From the NCBI GenBank assembly GCA_963748205.1, contig CAVVIB010000023.1, positions 1 to 64,000 on the forward strand: a stretch of 64,000 nt of DNA, in the 5' to 3' direction. A program made the translations under genes and the position numbers. Positions 17,408-25,135 of the stretch are shown in pieces. Every line of letters starts with the position of its first letter. Within the stretch, counting starts at the first letter, position 1. The notes below the pieces were generated by a model. That model had not been told where the DNA came from, searched no databases, and saw nothing but the letters and a program-made list of their open reading frames with translations. Source of the DNA: JAIBJN01 sp963748205 (GTDB lineage: Bacteria > Actinomycetota > Thermoleophilia > Gaiellales > Gaiellaceae).

Positions 17408-18196
17408 ATGGCGCTAGACGCGACGGGGCACACTGCCCGGCCGCTGGTCGGTATCACCGCGGGCTCGAGCGAGGTTCTGCGCCCGATCGGGAAGCTTCCC
17501 GCCCACTACATCGACCGCATCAACCCGCTGGCGGTGGCCGAGGCGGGCGGGGATCCCGTCCTGCTCCCGGCTGTCGGGGACGAGCAGGCGCCGGAGCGGT
17601 ACGCCGAGCAGCTGGACGCCTTCGTCATCTCGGGTGGCGCCGATGTCGCCCCGTCGCTGTACGGGGGTGTGGATCCGCCCGACGGCGAGGGCGATCACGA
17701 TCCTGTCCGCGACACGTTCGAGATCGCGCTCGTTCGCGCGGCGCGCCTGCGAGGCAAGCCGATCCTCGGCATCTGCCGCGGCATGGAGGTGCTCAACGTC
17801 GCCTTCGGAGGAAGCCTGGCCGAGGTTCGACACGGGCTGGAGACCACTGCCGTCGACGACTTCGACCATGTCGTCGTCCACACGGTCGCGCTCGAGCCGG
17901 GGAGCGTGGCCGCCACGGCCTACGCGGCGGAGGCCGTCGACGTCTGGTGTCTCCACCACCAGGCACCGGGCGTCGTCGCCGAGTCGCTCGCCGTTACCGG
18001 CCGGTCCGCGGACGGGGTCGTCGAGGTCCTCGAGGGGGACCCGAGCGAGGGCTTCCTCCTCGGTGTCCTCTTCCACCCGGAGTTCATGCTCGCGCGGAAC
18101 CCGGTGCACCTCCGTCCGTATCGGGCGCTGGTGGACGCGGCGCGTGCGCACGGCCCACGACCTCGAGGGGAGCACGAGGTTGGCCTCCACGCTTGA
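17408..18196 (+). CDS. Gamma-glutamyl-GABA hydrolase family protein (PuuD-like)
   Basis: Peptidase C26-family GATase of 262 residues. Unlike the copy at 2863, the triad is complete: nucleophile in ILGICRGMEVLN and His/Glu in LFHPEF, with CLHHQAP in between. It should hydrolyse a gamma-glutamyl amide to glutamate. It opens a plus-strand operon with a cytochrome P450 gene that overlaps its 3' end by 17 bases, ferredoxin, ferredoxin reductase and an alcohol dehydrogenase, so the substrate may come from an amine processed by that set. Confidence 0.85.
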   Translation: MALDATGHTARPLVGITAGSSEVLRPIGKLPAHYIDRINPLAVAEAGGDPVLLPAVGDEQAPERYAEQLDAFVISGGADVAPSLYGGVDPPDGEGDHDPVRDTFEIALVRAARLRGKPILGICRGMEVLNVAFGGSLAEVRHGLETTAVDDFDHVVVHTVALEPGSVAATAYAAEAVDVWCLHHQAPGVVAESLAVTGRSADGVVEVLEGDPSEGFLLGVLFHPEFMLARNPVHLRPYRALVDAARAHGPRPRGEHEVGLHA

Positions 18197-19439
18197 CCAT
18201 CTGAGCGACATCGACATCGCCGATCCGGCGATCTACGAGGAGGGGATCCCGCACGAGTCGTTCCGGCTCCTGCGCGACCACGCCCCGGTGCACTGGCACG
18301 ACTGGTCCGACCGGAGCAAGGGCTTCTGGGCGATCACCCGCCACGAGGACATCGTCGCCATCTCGAGGGACCCGGCGACCTACTCGTCCGCGGCGGAGCA
18401 CGTGCTCCTCGTCGACCTCGACCCGGACGAGCTCGTAGCCCGGCGATCGCTGCTCGAGACCGATCCGCCGGAGCACACCCGCCTGCGCCGGCTCGTCAGC
18501 TCCGCCTTCACGCCCGGCAAGGTCGCCGAGTACGAGGCGGCGACGCGGGAGATCGCGTCCGGGCTCCTGGACGAGCTGATCGCCGCGGGCGGGGGCGACT
18601 TCGTCGAGGCGGTGTCCGCGCCGCTGCCCATCAACGTGATCGTGCGCATCCTCGGGATCCCGGAGGAGGACGCACCGTTCATGCTCGAGCTCTCGGACCA
18701 CCTCGTCGAGGGGACGTCCGGTGTGCCGGTCGACCCGACCGCCTACGGGAACACGACGCCGCTCTCGCTGCTTCCGTTCGGCAGCCCGGCCTCGCACGCG
18801 CTCTTCGAGTACGGCCGGAAGATCGGCAACGAGCGGAGGGAGCATCCGCGCGACGACCTCGTCACGCGGCTCGTCCAGGCCGAGGTCGAGGGGGAGTCCT
18901 TGACCGATGCCGAGTACTGCAACTTCTTCCAGATCCTCGTCTTCGCCGGGAACGAGACGACGCGCACCGCCATCTCCCAGGGCCTGCACGCACTGATCGA
19001 GAGCCCGGACGAGCTCGAGCGCCTGCGGGCCGACCGCGGGCTGATCCGGAACGCCGTCGAGGAGATCCTGCGCTGGGCCACGCCGATCATGTACTTCCGC
19101 CGCACGGCGATGGAGGACACGGAGATCCGGGGCGTGCCGATCGCGCGGGGCGACAAGGTGGTCATGTGGTACGTCTCCGGCAACTTCGACGACCGCGTCC
19201 TCGACGATCCGCTCCGTTTCGACGTCGGGCGCGAGCGGAGCGAGCACGTCACGTTCGGCGGCACCGGCCCTCACTACTGCCTGGGTGCCTGGCTCGCCCG
19301 GCTCGAGCTGAAGGTGCTGCTCGAGGAGCTGCTCGACCGAGATGTTCGCTTCGAGTCGGCCGGGCCGCCCGCGCGGATCAGGTCGAACTTCGTCAACGGC
19401 CTGAGGACGCTCCCCGTTCGCGTCGCCACCGACGCCTGA
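18180..19439 (+). CDS. Cytochrome P450
   Basis: Soluble bacterial P450 of 419 residues from TTG 18180, which follows a GAGGGGAGC site inside the preceding gene. I-helix AGNETT at 256-261, ExxR E295-R298 and the heme loop FGGTGPHYCLGAW with ligand Cys367 are all present. A ferredoxin and an FAD ferredoxin reductase follow, giving a complete class I electron-transfer chain. Neighbouring demethylation genes (GcvT, DAO) suggest it may hydroxylate or N-demethylate a methylated amine, but no substrate can be read from the sequence. Confidence 0.92.
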   Translation: MASTLDHLSDIDIADPAIYEEGIPHESFRLLRDHAPVHWHDWSDRSKGFWAITRHEDIVAISRDPATYSSAAEHVLLVDLDPDELVARRSLLETDPPEHTRLRRLVSSAFTPGKVAEYEAATREIASGLLDELIAAGGGDFVEAVSAPLPINVIVRILGIPEEDAPFMLELSDHLVEGTSGVPVDPTAYGNTTPLSLLPFGSPASHALFEYGRKIGNERREHPRDDLVTRLVQAEVEGESLTDAEYCNFFQILVFAGNETTRTAISQGLHALIESPDELERLRADRGLIRNAVEEILRWATPIMYFRRTAMEDTEIRGVPIARGDKVVMWYVSGNFDDRVLDDPLRFDVGRERSEHVTFGGTGPHYCLGAWLARLELKVLLEELLDRDVRFESAGPPARIRSNFVNGLRTLPVRVATDA

Positions 19440-19455
19440 GCCGGCGATCGCGCCC

Positions 19456-19701
19456 ATGCCAACCGACCGAGACGACCTCGTTCACGTGCGCGTCGACGAG
19501 CACGTCTGCATCGGCATCGGCGTCTGCGTCGAGTCCGAGCCCGACGCGTTCGTGCTCGGGGACGACGGCGTCGCGCACGTCCTCCCGGGCAAGGCCCTGC
19601 CGCGCGACCGCGCCGAGCGCGTCTGCCGCGGCTGCCCCTCCGGCGCGATCTCGATCGTCGAGGTGGACGGCGTGGGTGCCCGCGGCAAGGAGCCCCGCTG
19701 A
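19456..19701 (+). CDS. Ferredoxin for the P450
   Basis: Small ferredoxin of 81 residues. Cysteines are C18 and C24 (CIGIGVC) and C57, C60 (CRGCPSGAI). The CX5C plus late CX2CP pattern is that of P450-associated [3Fe-4S]/[4Fe-4S] ferredoxins. It lies between the P450 and ferredoxin reductase genes and presumably shuttles electrons between their products. Its TGA overlaps the probable start of the reductase. Confidence 0.85.
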   Translation: MPTDRDDLVHVRVDEHVCIGIGVCVESEPDAFVLGDDGVAHVLPGKALPRDRAERVCRGCPSGAISIVEVDGVGARGKEPR

Positions 19702-20834
19702 CGACGATCGCCCCCGACGACGTCGTCGTCGTCGGCAACGGCGTGTCGGCGTATGCCTGCGCGAAGCGGCTCGGCGAGCACGGCCGGCGCACGGTCATGA
19801 TCGGCCCGGGGCTCCCCCACGACCGCCCGCCGCTCTCCAAGCACGGGCTGCGCACCGGCGTTCTCCCCATTCTCGCGGACGCCGAAGGGCTCGCCGACCA
19901 GGGCATCGCCCACGTCGACGGAGTCGTGCGCGCCCTCGACCTCGAGGAGCGCCGGCTCGGCGTGGACGAGGGCCAGGGAGAGCTCGCGTGGCACGCGGCC
20001 GAGGGGCCGCTCGTCTGGGCCACCGGCCTCGAGTACACGCGCCCGCCCATCCCGGGGCTCGAGCATGCGGACTCGAACTCGACCGGCCCCGCCTTCAGCT
20101 GGCTCTGTCGCCGGCTCAGGACGGCCCGTCGCGTGCTCATCGTCGGCGCCGGCCTCATCGGCGTCGAGACCGCAGCCGCCCTCGCGCCGGACCACGAGGT
20201 GACGCTGGTCGAGATCGAGGAGCGGCCGCTGCACCAGTTCCACGACCCCATCCCGAGCTTCGCCGCGGAGGTGCTCGAGCGCCTCGGGGTCACCTTCCTC
20301 GGCGGCTGCGAGGTCGAGGAAGCGTCGTGCGACCAGGCTGGGAGCCGGTGGGTGCTGCGCACGCGCGCCCACGGCGACCTGGAGGCCGACGTCGTCATCG
20401 TCGCCGCCGGGATCGCGACGTCGCTCCCCGGCGAGCTCCGCAACGGCAAGGGGACGCTGAGCGTGGACGAGGCGATGCGCGTTAGCGGCCACGACGGCCT
20501 CTGGGCCTGCGGCGACTGCGCGTCGGTCGCGCACCCCCGCTATGGCGAGATCGCGTTCCCACACTGGGACTGGGCGCGGCGGACGGGCATGCAGGCGGCC
20601 GACAGCTTGGCCGGAGTCGCCGGCCCGTTCGACGTTGAGCCGTTCTGGTTCAGCAACATCGGCCCGCTGCACCTCCAGGAGATCGGCTTCGGCGAGCGCG
20701 CGGAGGAATGGGAGGAGCACGACGGGTTGCACGTCGGCCGGGACGCCGCGGGCGAGGTGACCGCGGTCCTCGTCCTCAGCGCGGCGCGGCTCCGCGAGGC
20801 GCGCGCCCTCCTCGCGGGCGGGAACGGGTCGTGA
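19698..20834 (+). CDS. FAD-dependent ferredoxin reductase
   Basis: Pyridine-nucleotide-disulfide-type reductase of 378 residues. The N-terminal FAD motif VVVVGNGVSAYACAKRL requires a start upstream of GTG 19743. The only suitable codon is CTG 19698, overlapping the ferredoxin TGA as CTGA, giving an MTTIAPDD-like N-terminus. A second Rossmann motif, VLIVGAGLIGVETA, binds NAD(P)H, and WACGDCASV is the C-terminal FAD contact. It completes the P450 electron chain. Confidence 0.85.
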   Translation: MTTIAPDDVVVVGNGVSAYACAKRLGEHGRRTVMIGPGLPHDRPPLSKHGLRTGVLPILADAEGLADQGIAHVDGVVRALDLEERRLGVDEGQGELAWHAAEGPLVWATGLEYTRPPIPGLEHADSNSTGPAFSWLCRRLRTARRVLIVGAGLIGVETAAALAPDHEVTLVEIEERPLHQFHDPIPSFAAEVLERLGVTFLGGCEVEEASCDQAGSRWVLRTRAHGDLEADVVIVAAGIATSLPGELRNGKGTLSVDEAMRVSGHDGLWACGDCASVAHPRYGEIAFPHWDWARRTGMQAADSLAGVAGPFDVEPFWFSNIGPLHLQEIGFGERAEEWEEHDGLHVGRDAAGEVTAVLVLSAARLREARALLAGGNGS

Positions 20835-22006
20835 CGGCGCCGGGCGTCCCCTCCTTCCGGAACCTCCTGCCGGTCGACATCCGGTTCGGCGAGGGCGTGG
20901 TCGCCGAGCTCGCGCCCGTCGTCCGGGGCGAAGGGGCGCGCCGTGCGTTCGTCGTTCTCGACGCGGTCGCCGGCGAGCTTCCGGAGGTCGTCGGCGCGCT
21001 CGGCGCGCTCGAGGGCGTCGAGGTGACGCGCCACGAGAAGGAGCCGGGCGAGCCCACGGCCCGCGAGGCGGACGCCGTCGCCGCTGCGATCGCCGAGTCG
21101 GGGGCGGACGTTCTCGTGGCGATCGGGGGTGGGTCGGTGATCGACGTGGCGAAGGCGGCGCGCCTGGCGCGGAGCGCCCGCCTGCCGTACCTGACCGTGC
21201 AGGACGACCTCAAGTTGGCCGCGGGTGCCTCGATCCTCCCGCTGATCGCCGTTCCGACGACGGCCGGCTCCGGGTCTGAGGTCTCCGGCGGCGTCGTGAT
21301 CACGGACGAGTCGACGCACAGGAAGACGGGCGTCGCCGCTCCCTTCGTCCGTGCGCAGTACGCGCTCGTGGATCCGGTGCTGACGTACTCGGCGCCGCCG
21401 GAAGTGACGGCCTGGAGCGGCATCGACGCGATCGCCCAGGCAATCGCCTCGATCGTGTCCACCTCGCGCACGCCGGTCGGGAACGCGGTCGGCCTGGAAG
21501 CCGTCTATCGAGGAGCCCGTGCCCTTCCGGCCGTCGTCGCCGACGGCGGGAATCACGCGGCGCGCCAGGAGATGGCCTGCGCGAGCGTGCTCGGCGGGCT
21601 CGCGATGAACATCTCGGACTGCGGGTCGGAGCACTCGCTCGGGCAGGCGCTCGGCGGCCGCTACGGGCTGGCGCACGGCCTGACGATCGGGCTCGTCCTG
21701 GCCGAGTCGATGGACGTCGACCGCCGGGGCGCGCCCGAGCTCTTCGAGCGGATCGCGGACGCGCTCGGCGAGCCGGCCGACGGCACGCAGGACGGATCCC
21801 GCGCCGTGCGGGGCATCGCCCGGATCCTGGCCGAGATCGACTTCCCGGTGCTCCGCGACAACGGCGTCGAGGAGTCGGCGGTGGACGAGCTCGCTGCGGC
21901 GGCGATGGACGACGTCTTCATCCGGCTCGCGCCGGGCGGCTGGACGGTGGACGACGCCGCGGGCGTGTACCGACGTGCCCTGAGCCTTACCGGGCGGTCG
22001 ATTTGA
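20831..22006 (+). CDS. Iron-type alcohol dehydrogenase family protein
   Basis: Group III ADH-family protein of 391 residues; GTG 20831 overlaps the reductase stop (GTGA). The NAD motif AIGGGSVIDVAKAA and PTTAGSGSE are present. Metal site: GIDAIAQAIAS has Gln where the family usually has the second His ligand, and EHSLGQALGG has Gln where a second His usually follows; AHGLTIG keeps the last His. The enzyme may use another metal or none. In context it may oxidise the alcohol or reduce the aldehyde arising from the P450 step. Confidence 0.8.
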   Translation: MTAPGVPSFRNLLPVDIRFGEGVVAELAPVVRGEGARRAFVVLDAVAGELPEVVGALGALEGVEVTRHEKEPGEPTAREADAVAAAIAESGADVLVAIGGGSVIDVAKAARLARSARLPYLTVQDDLKLAAGASILPLIAVPTTAGSGSEVSGGVVITDESTHRKTGVAAPFVRAQYALVDPVLTYSAPPEVTAWSGIDAIAQAIASIVSTSRTPVGNAVGLEAVYRGARALPAVVADGGNHAARQEMACASVLGGLAMNISDCGSEHSLGQALGGRYGLAHGLTIGLVLAESMDVDRRGAPELFERIADALGEPADGTQDGSRAVRGIARILAEIDFPVLRDNGVEESAVDELAAAAMDDVFIRLAPGGWTVDDAAGVYRRALSLTGRSI

Positions 22007-22039
22007 CGCGCCCGACCCGATGGCTCATAGTTGCGCCGC

Positions 22040-22065
22040 ACGATAAAAGCTGCTTCCAGATGTTT
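22040..22065 (+). promoter_or_regulatory. Candidate operator/promoter upstream of GcvT gene
   Basis: acgataaaagctgcttccaga lies about 45 bases before ATG 22104. The core ctgcttccaga (22050-22060), preceded by AAAA, resembles elements at 17344, 28449 and 47222. The 97-base gap holds nothing else that I can name. Confidence 0.35.
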
Positions 22066-22103
22066 GATGCTGGACGCCGAGCCGACCACGAGGTGGAGCC
22101 CGA

Positions 22104-23198
22104 ATGAGCGCTGATCTGACCCCCGTACAGCAGCTGCAGACCGACCTGGGCGTCGAGTTCTACGAATGGGACGGCTGGCCGTGGCCGTCGAACTTCGGCA
22201 ACCCCGTCGAGGAGTACCTCGCGGCCCGGAACGGCGTGGGCATCGTGGAGAACTCCGGCCTCCGCAAGTGGGAGCTCCGCGGTCCGGACGCCCTCCGCAC
22301 CGCCGACACGATCGTCACCCAGGACCTCTCGGACATGCCGGTCGGCCGCGTCCACTACACGCCCGTGAGCAACGAGGAGGGAATGGCTCTCGACGACATC
22401 ACGGTCTTCCACCTCGAGGAGGGGCGGGTCATGCTCGTCTCCGGGCTGCTGGCCAGCGAGGCGCACTTCCGCTCCGTCGCGGAGGGCTTCGACGTGGAGC
22501 TCGTGCCGATGAGCGACGAGCGCGGCGGCGTGCAGATCCAGGGCCCGCTCTCCCGTGAGGTCGTCGGTCGCGTGACGGACGCCGACCTCTCCGAGCTCGC
22601 GTACTTCCATTGCCGCGACGCCGTCGTCGGCGGGGAGGAGTGCATCCTCTCGCGCACCGGCTACAGCGGCGAGCTCGGCTACGAGATCTTCGCCTCGCCC
22701 GCCGCGGTCGCGAACATCTGGACCGCGCTTCTCGACGCCGGGGCCGACCAGGGCATCCGTCCGTACGGGCTCGAGGCGGCCGACTACCTACGGGTCGAGT
22801 CGGCGCTCATCTTCGTCACCTTCGACTACCAGCCCGGCGAGCTCTCGCCCTACGAGCTCGGCCTCGGCTGGGCCGTCAAGCTCGACAAGGGCGATTTCAT
22901 CGGGAAGGACGCCCTTCGGCGCCTCGCCGACGAGCAGCCGCGGCGTGCGATCGCGGGCGTGTCCCTCGCCGGCGACGACGTGCCGGATCCCGAGTCCGTG
23001 GTCGAGCACGAGGGCGAGCCGGTCGGCGCGATCACGGTCGCCGTCCGGAGCGCGATCCTCGACCGGGTCATCGCGCTCGCGGTCCTCGACGGCAGCGTGG
23101 CGGGAAGCGTGGGCACGCCCGTGCAGGTCGGAGGCGTCGAGGGCGAGGTGGCCTCGCTCCCGTTCTACGACCCCGAGCGCCGGCGGCCGCGCGTCTAG
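22104..23198 (+). CDS. GcvT-family aminomethyltransferase (folate-dependent demethylase)
   Basis: 364-residue protein with the complete GcvT fold: N-terminal folate-binding region and C-terminal barrel (VEGEVASLPFYDPERR). Residues such as RTGYSGELGYEIF and AADYLRVESALIF are standard GcvT landmarks. Family members move a methyl-derived C1 unit from an N-methyl substrate to tetrahydrofolate; outside the glycine cleavage system they pair with DAO-fold oxidases. No P-, H- or L-protein genes are nearby, so a catabolic demethylase role (dimethylglycine- or sarcosine-like substrate) is more likely. It converges with a paralogue, stops sharing CTAG. Confidence 0.82.
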   Translation: MSADLTPVQQLQTDLGVEFYEWDGWPWPSNFGNPVEEYLAARNGVGIVENSGLRKWELRGPDALRTADTIVTQDLSDMPVGRVHYTPVSNEEGMALDDITVFHLEEGRVMLVSGLLASEAHFRSVAEGFDVELVPMSDERGGVQIQGPLSREVVGRVTDADLSELAYFHCRDAVVGGEECILSRTGYSGELGYEIFASPAAVANIWTALLDAGADQGIRPYGLEAADYLRVESALIFVTFDYQPGELSPYELGLGWAVKLDKGDFIGKDALRRLADEQPRRAIAGVSLAGDDVPDPESVVEHEGEPVGAITVAVRSAILDRVIALAVLDGSVAGSVGTPVQVGGVEGEVASLPFYDPERRRPRV

Positions 23199-24301
23199 CT
23201 GCGCGGCCTCGTCTTCTGCGGGTCGTAGACGGGGAAGTCGTCCACCGTCGCCGCGACCGTGCCGTCGCCGAGGGCGACCTCGACGGTCTCGCCCTTCCCG
23301 GCGAAGCGCGAGTCGAGCACGGCCATCCCGATCACGCGGCCGAGCGTCGGGCTCTCCGCGGGGCTGGTGAGCGTGCCCGCCGGCTCGCCGTCCTTCGTGA
23401 CCGCGGCGCCGTACTCCGGCACGTCGGCACCCTCGACGGCGAGCGTCACGAGCCGGCGCGGCGGCGCCTTCGCCGTCTCCGCGAGCGCGGCCTTGCCGCA
23501 GAAGTCGCCCGTGTCCAGGCGGATGACCTTGTCGAGCGACATGTCGAACGGGTCGGTCTCGTGCTGGAAGTAGTCGTACCCGATGAAGATCAGCCCGGAC
23601 TCGATGCGGAGCGACTCGACCGCGGAGAGGCCGTAGGGCTTCGCCCCGGCCTCCGTGAGGACGCCCCAGAGCTCCTCGGCATAGTCCGTGTCCGTGAAGA
23701 TCTCGTAGCCGAGCTCGCCGGAGTAGCCGGTGCGCGAGACCCATGCGGGGACCTTGCCGACGTGCACCTGGTGCGGAAGGAAGCGGAAGTAGCCGAGGCT
23801 CTCGACGTCCTCGTCGACCAGCCCGGCGAGCACCTCGCGCGAGCGCGGGCCCTGGAGCTGGACGTGCGGCAGCTTCTCGGTGATCGGCTCGATCGCCACG
23901 TCGAGCCCTGACACGACCGCGAGCATGTGGTCGAGATCGGAGTCGAGCGCGGTGATGACCCAGGCGCTCGAGTCGGTGAACTTGAAGACCGTGCCGTCGC
24001 CGACCATCTTCCCGTCCTCGTCGCAGAAGGGCGCGTAGCGGATCTGCCCGATCTCGAGGCCCAGCATGTCGTTCGTGAAGATCCGGTCGGCAGCGGCGAG
24101 CGCATCCGGGCCGGAGAAGTCCCACTTGCGCAGGGGCGACTCGTCCCACACACCGACGTCCTGGCGGACAGCGTGGTGCTCGGCGACCGCGTCGCCGAAC
24201 TCGGTCGGCCAGTACCAGTTCTCCCACTCCATGAACTCGGCGCCGAGCGCGCGCTGAACGCCGTCGAAGGCTGTGCGAATGGTCCCTGCGTCAGTGCTCA
24301 C
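23195..24301 (-). CDS. GcvT-family aminomethyltransferase, paralogue
   Basis: 368-residue paralogue of the adjacent gene. GTG 24301 has a GGAGG site and overlaps the IclR stop (GTGA). Landmarks: RTGYSGELGYEIF, GLSAVESLRIESGLIF and a C-terminal barrel ending PVYDPQKTRPRS. The N-terminal WENWYWPTEFG parallels WDGWPWPSNFG in its neighbour, showing common ancestry. It is coupled to an IclR regulator and faces, across the divergent promoter, a DAO oxidase at 25136. That oxidase and this transferase could form a two-part dimethylglycine-dehydrogenase-like demethylase. Confidence 0.82.
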   Translation of the reverse strand: MSTDAGTIRTAFDGVQRALGAEFMEWENWYWPTEFGDAVAEHHAVRQDVGVWDESPLRKWDFSGPDALAAADRIFTNDMLGLEIGQIRYAPFCDEDGKMVGDGTVFKFTDSSAWVITALDSDLDHMLAVVSGLDVAIEPITEKLPHVQLQGPRSREVLAGLVDEDVESLGYFRFLPHQVHVGKVPAWVSRTGYSGELGYEIFTDTDYAEELWGVLTEAGAKPYGLSAVESLRIESGLIFIGYDYFQHETDPFDMSLDKVIRLDTGDFCGKAALAETAKAPPRRLVTLAVEGADVPEYGAAVTKDGEPAGTLTSPAESPTLGRVIGMAVLDSRFAGKGETVEVALGDGTVAATVDDFPVYDPQKTRPRS

Positions 24302-25082
24302 GATCCCTCCTTCGCCGTTGGGCGCCAGCCTAAAGCGTCGGACACGGCCGCTGCGCGTGCGAGCAGCGGCTCGAGCGCGCGCGTCATGGCCTCTTCGTCG
24401 AAGCGGGAGGCGGGGCCCTGGAGGCCGAGGACGGCAGCGAGCTCGCCGCCGCTTCCACGCACGGGGGCGGCGAGCGCGTTCAGCTCCTCCTCGCGCTCGC
24501 CGATGGCCCGCGCCCAGCCCTGGCCGCGGACGCGCTCGACCTCGCTGCCGAGCGTCGTCGCGGTCGACGATCGTGTGCTCCGTGAACGCCGCGAGGCGGC
24601 CGGGCGGCAGCGCGACGTCGCCGAACGCGAGCGCGACCTTGCCCGTCGCCGTCGCGTGCGCGACGCTCGGGCGGCCGAGCGTCGCGACGCTCTGCACGGA
24701 GGCCCCGCTCTGGACGAAGTCGACCGTGATCGCGTCGGGGTCGCCCGGGGCCGAAAGCGTGGCCGTCTCGCCGGTCTCGTCCACGAGCGCGCGCAGGTGC
24801 GGCCTCGCGATCTCGCGCAGGTCGAGCCGCGCCAGGACAGCGTTGCCGAGGGCGATCAGACGCAGGCCGAGCCGGTAGCGGCCGCTCTCGGGCACGTGCT
24901 CGACGAGGCCGGAGTCCGCGAGGGTGGAGAGGAGGCGCGAGACGGAGCTCGGGTGGAGGCGCGGTGCGGCGCGCGAGCTCGTTCGTGCCGAGCTCGCCGC
25001 CTTCGGCGAGCGCGTCGATGACCGCGGACGCTCGCTCGACCGCCGCCACGCGCCTGGTGGCTGGTCTTCCCGTGCGGGCCAT
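24298..25082 (-). CDS. IclR-family regulator, two frameshifts
   Basis: IclR-type repressor. The winged helix starts at ATG 25082 (AAVERASAVIDALAEGGELG). The reading frame must shift near 24962 to continue as PSSVSRLLSTLADSGLVEHV, and again near 24562 to continue as TLGSEVERVRGQGWARAIGE to the TGA at 24298. Each shift equals one extra base; corrected, the protein is about 260 residues with a full IclR effector domain (SVQSVATLGRPSVAHATATG). Its stop overlaps the GcvT-like start. It probably controls itself, the GcvT gene and the divergent DAO gene. Either a sequencing error or a pseudogene. Confidence 0.7.
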
Positions 25083-25100
25083 GGTACGGTCAGTATGTCA

Positions 25101-25126
25101 GTTTTGAAACGCTATTGCCCAGGAGG
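25101..25126. promoter_or_regulatory. Possible IclR operator and ribosome site
   Basis: The short divergent gap holds gtttTGaaac (25101-25110), an inverted repeat of GTTT/AAAC arms, and an AGGAGG at 25121-25126 that fixes ATG 25136 as the start of the DAO gene. Confidence 0.4.
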
Positions 25127-25135
25127 CAACACACG

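Noticed and set aside
22007..22103. Glycine riboswitch before the GcvT gene
   Set aside because: The 97-base gap is too short and lacks the tandem aptamer cores; only an AT-rich promoter-like element is visible.
22104..24301. Glycine cleavage system
   Set aside because: Only GcvT-like proteins are present; there are no GcvP, GcvH or Lpd genes, and two paralogues sit with DAO oxidases, which fits demethylation better.
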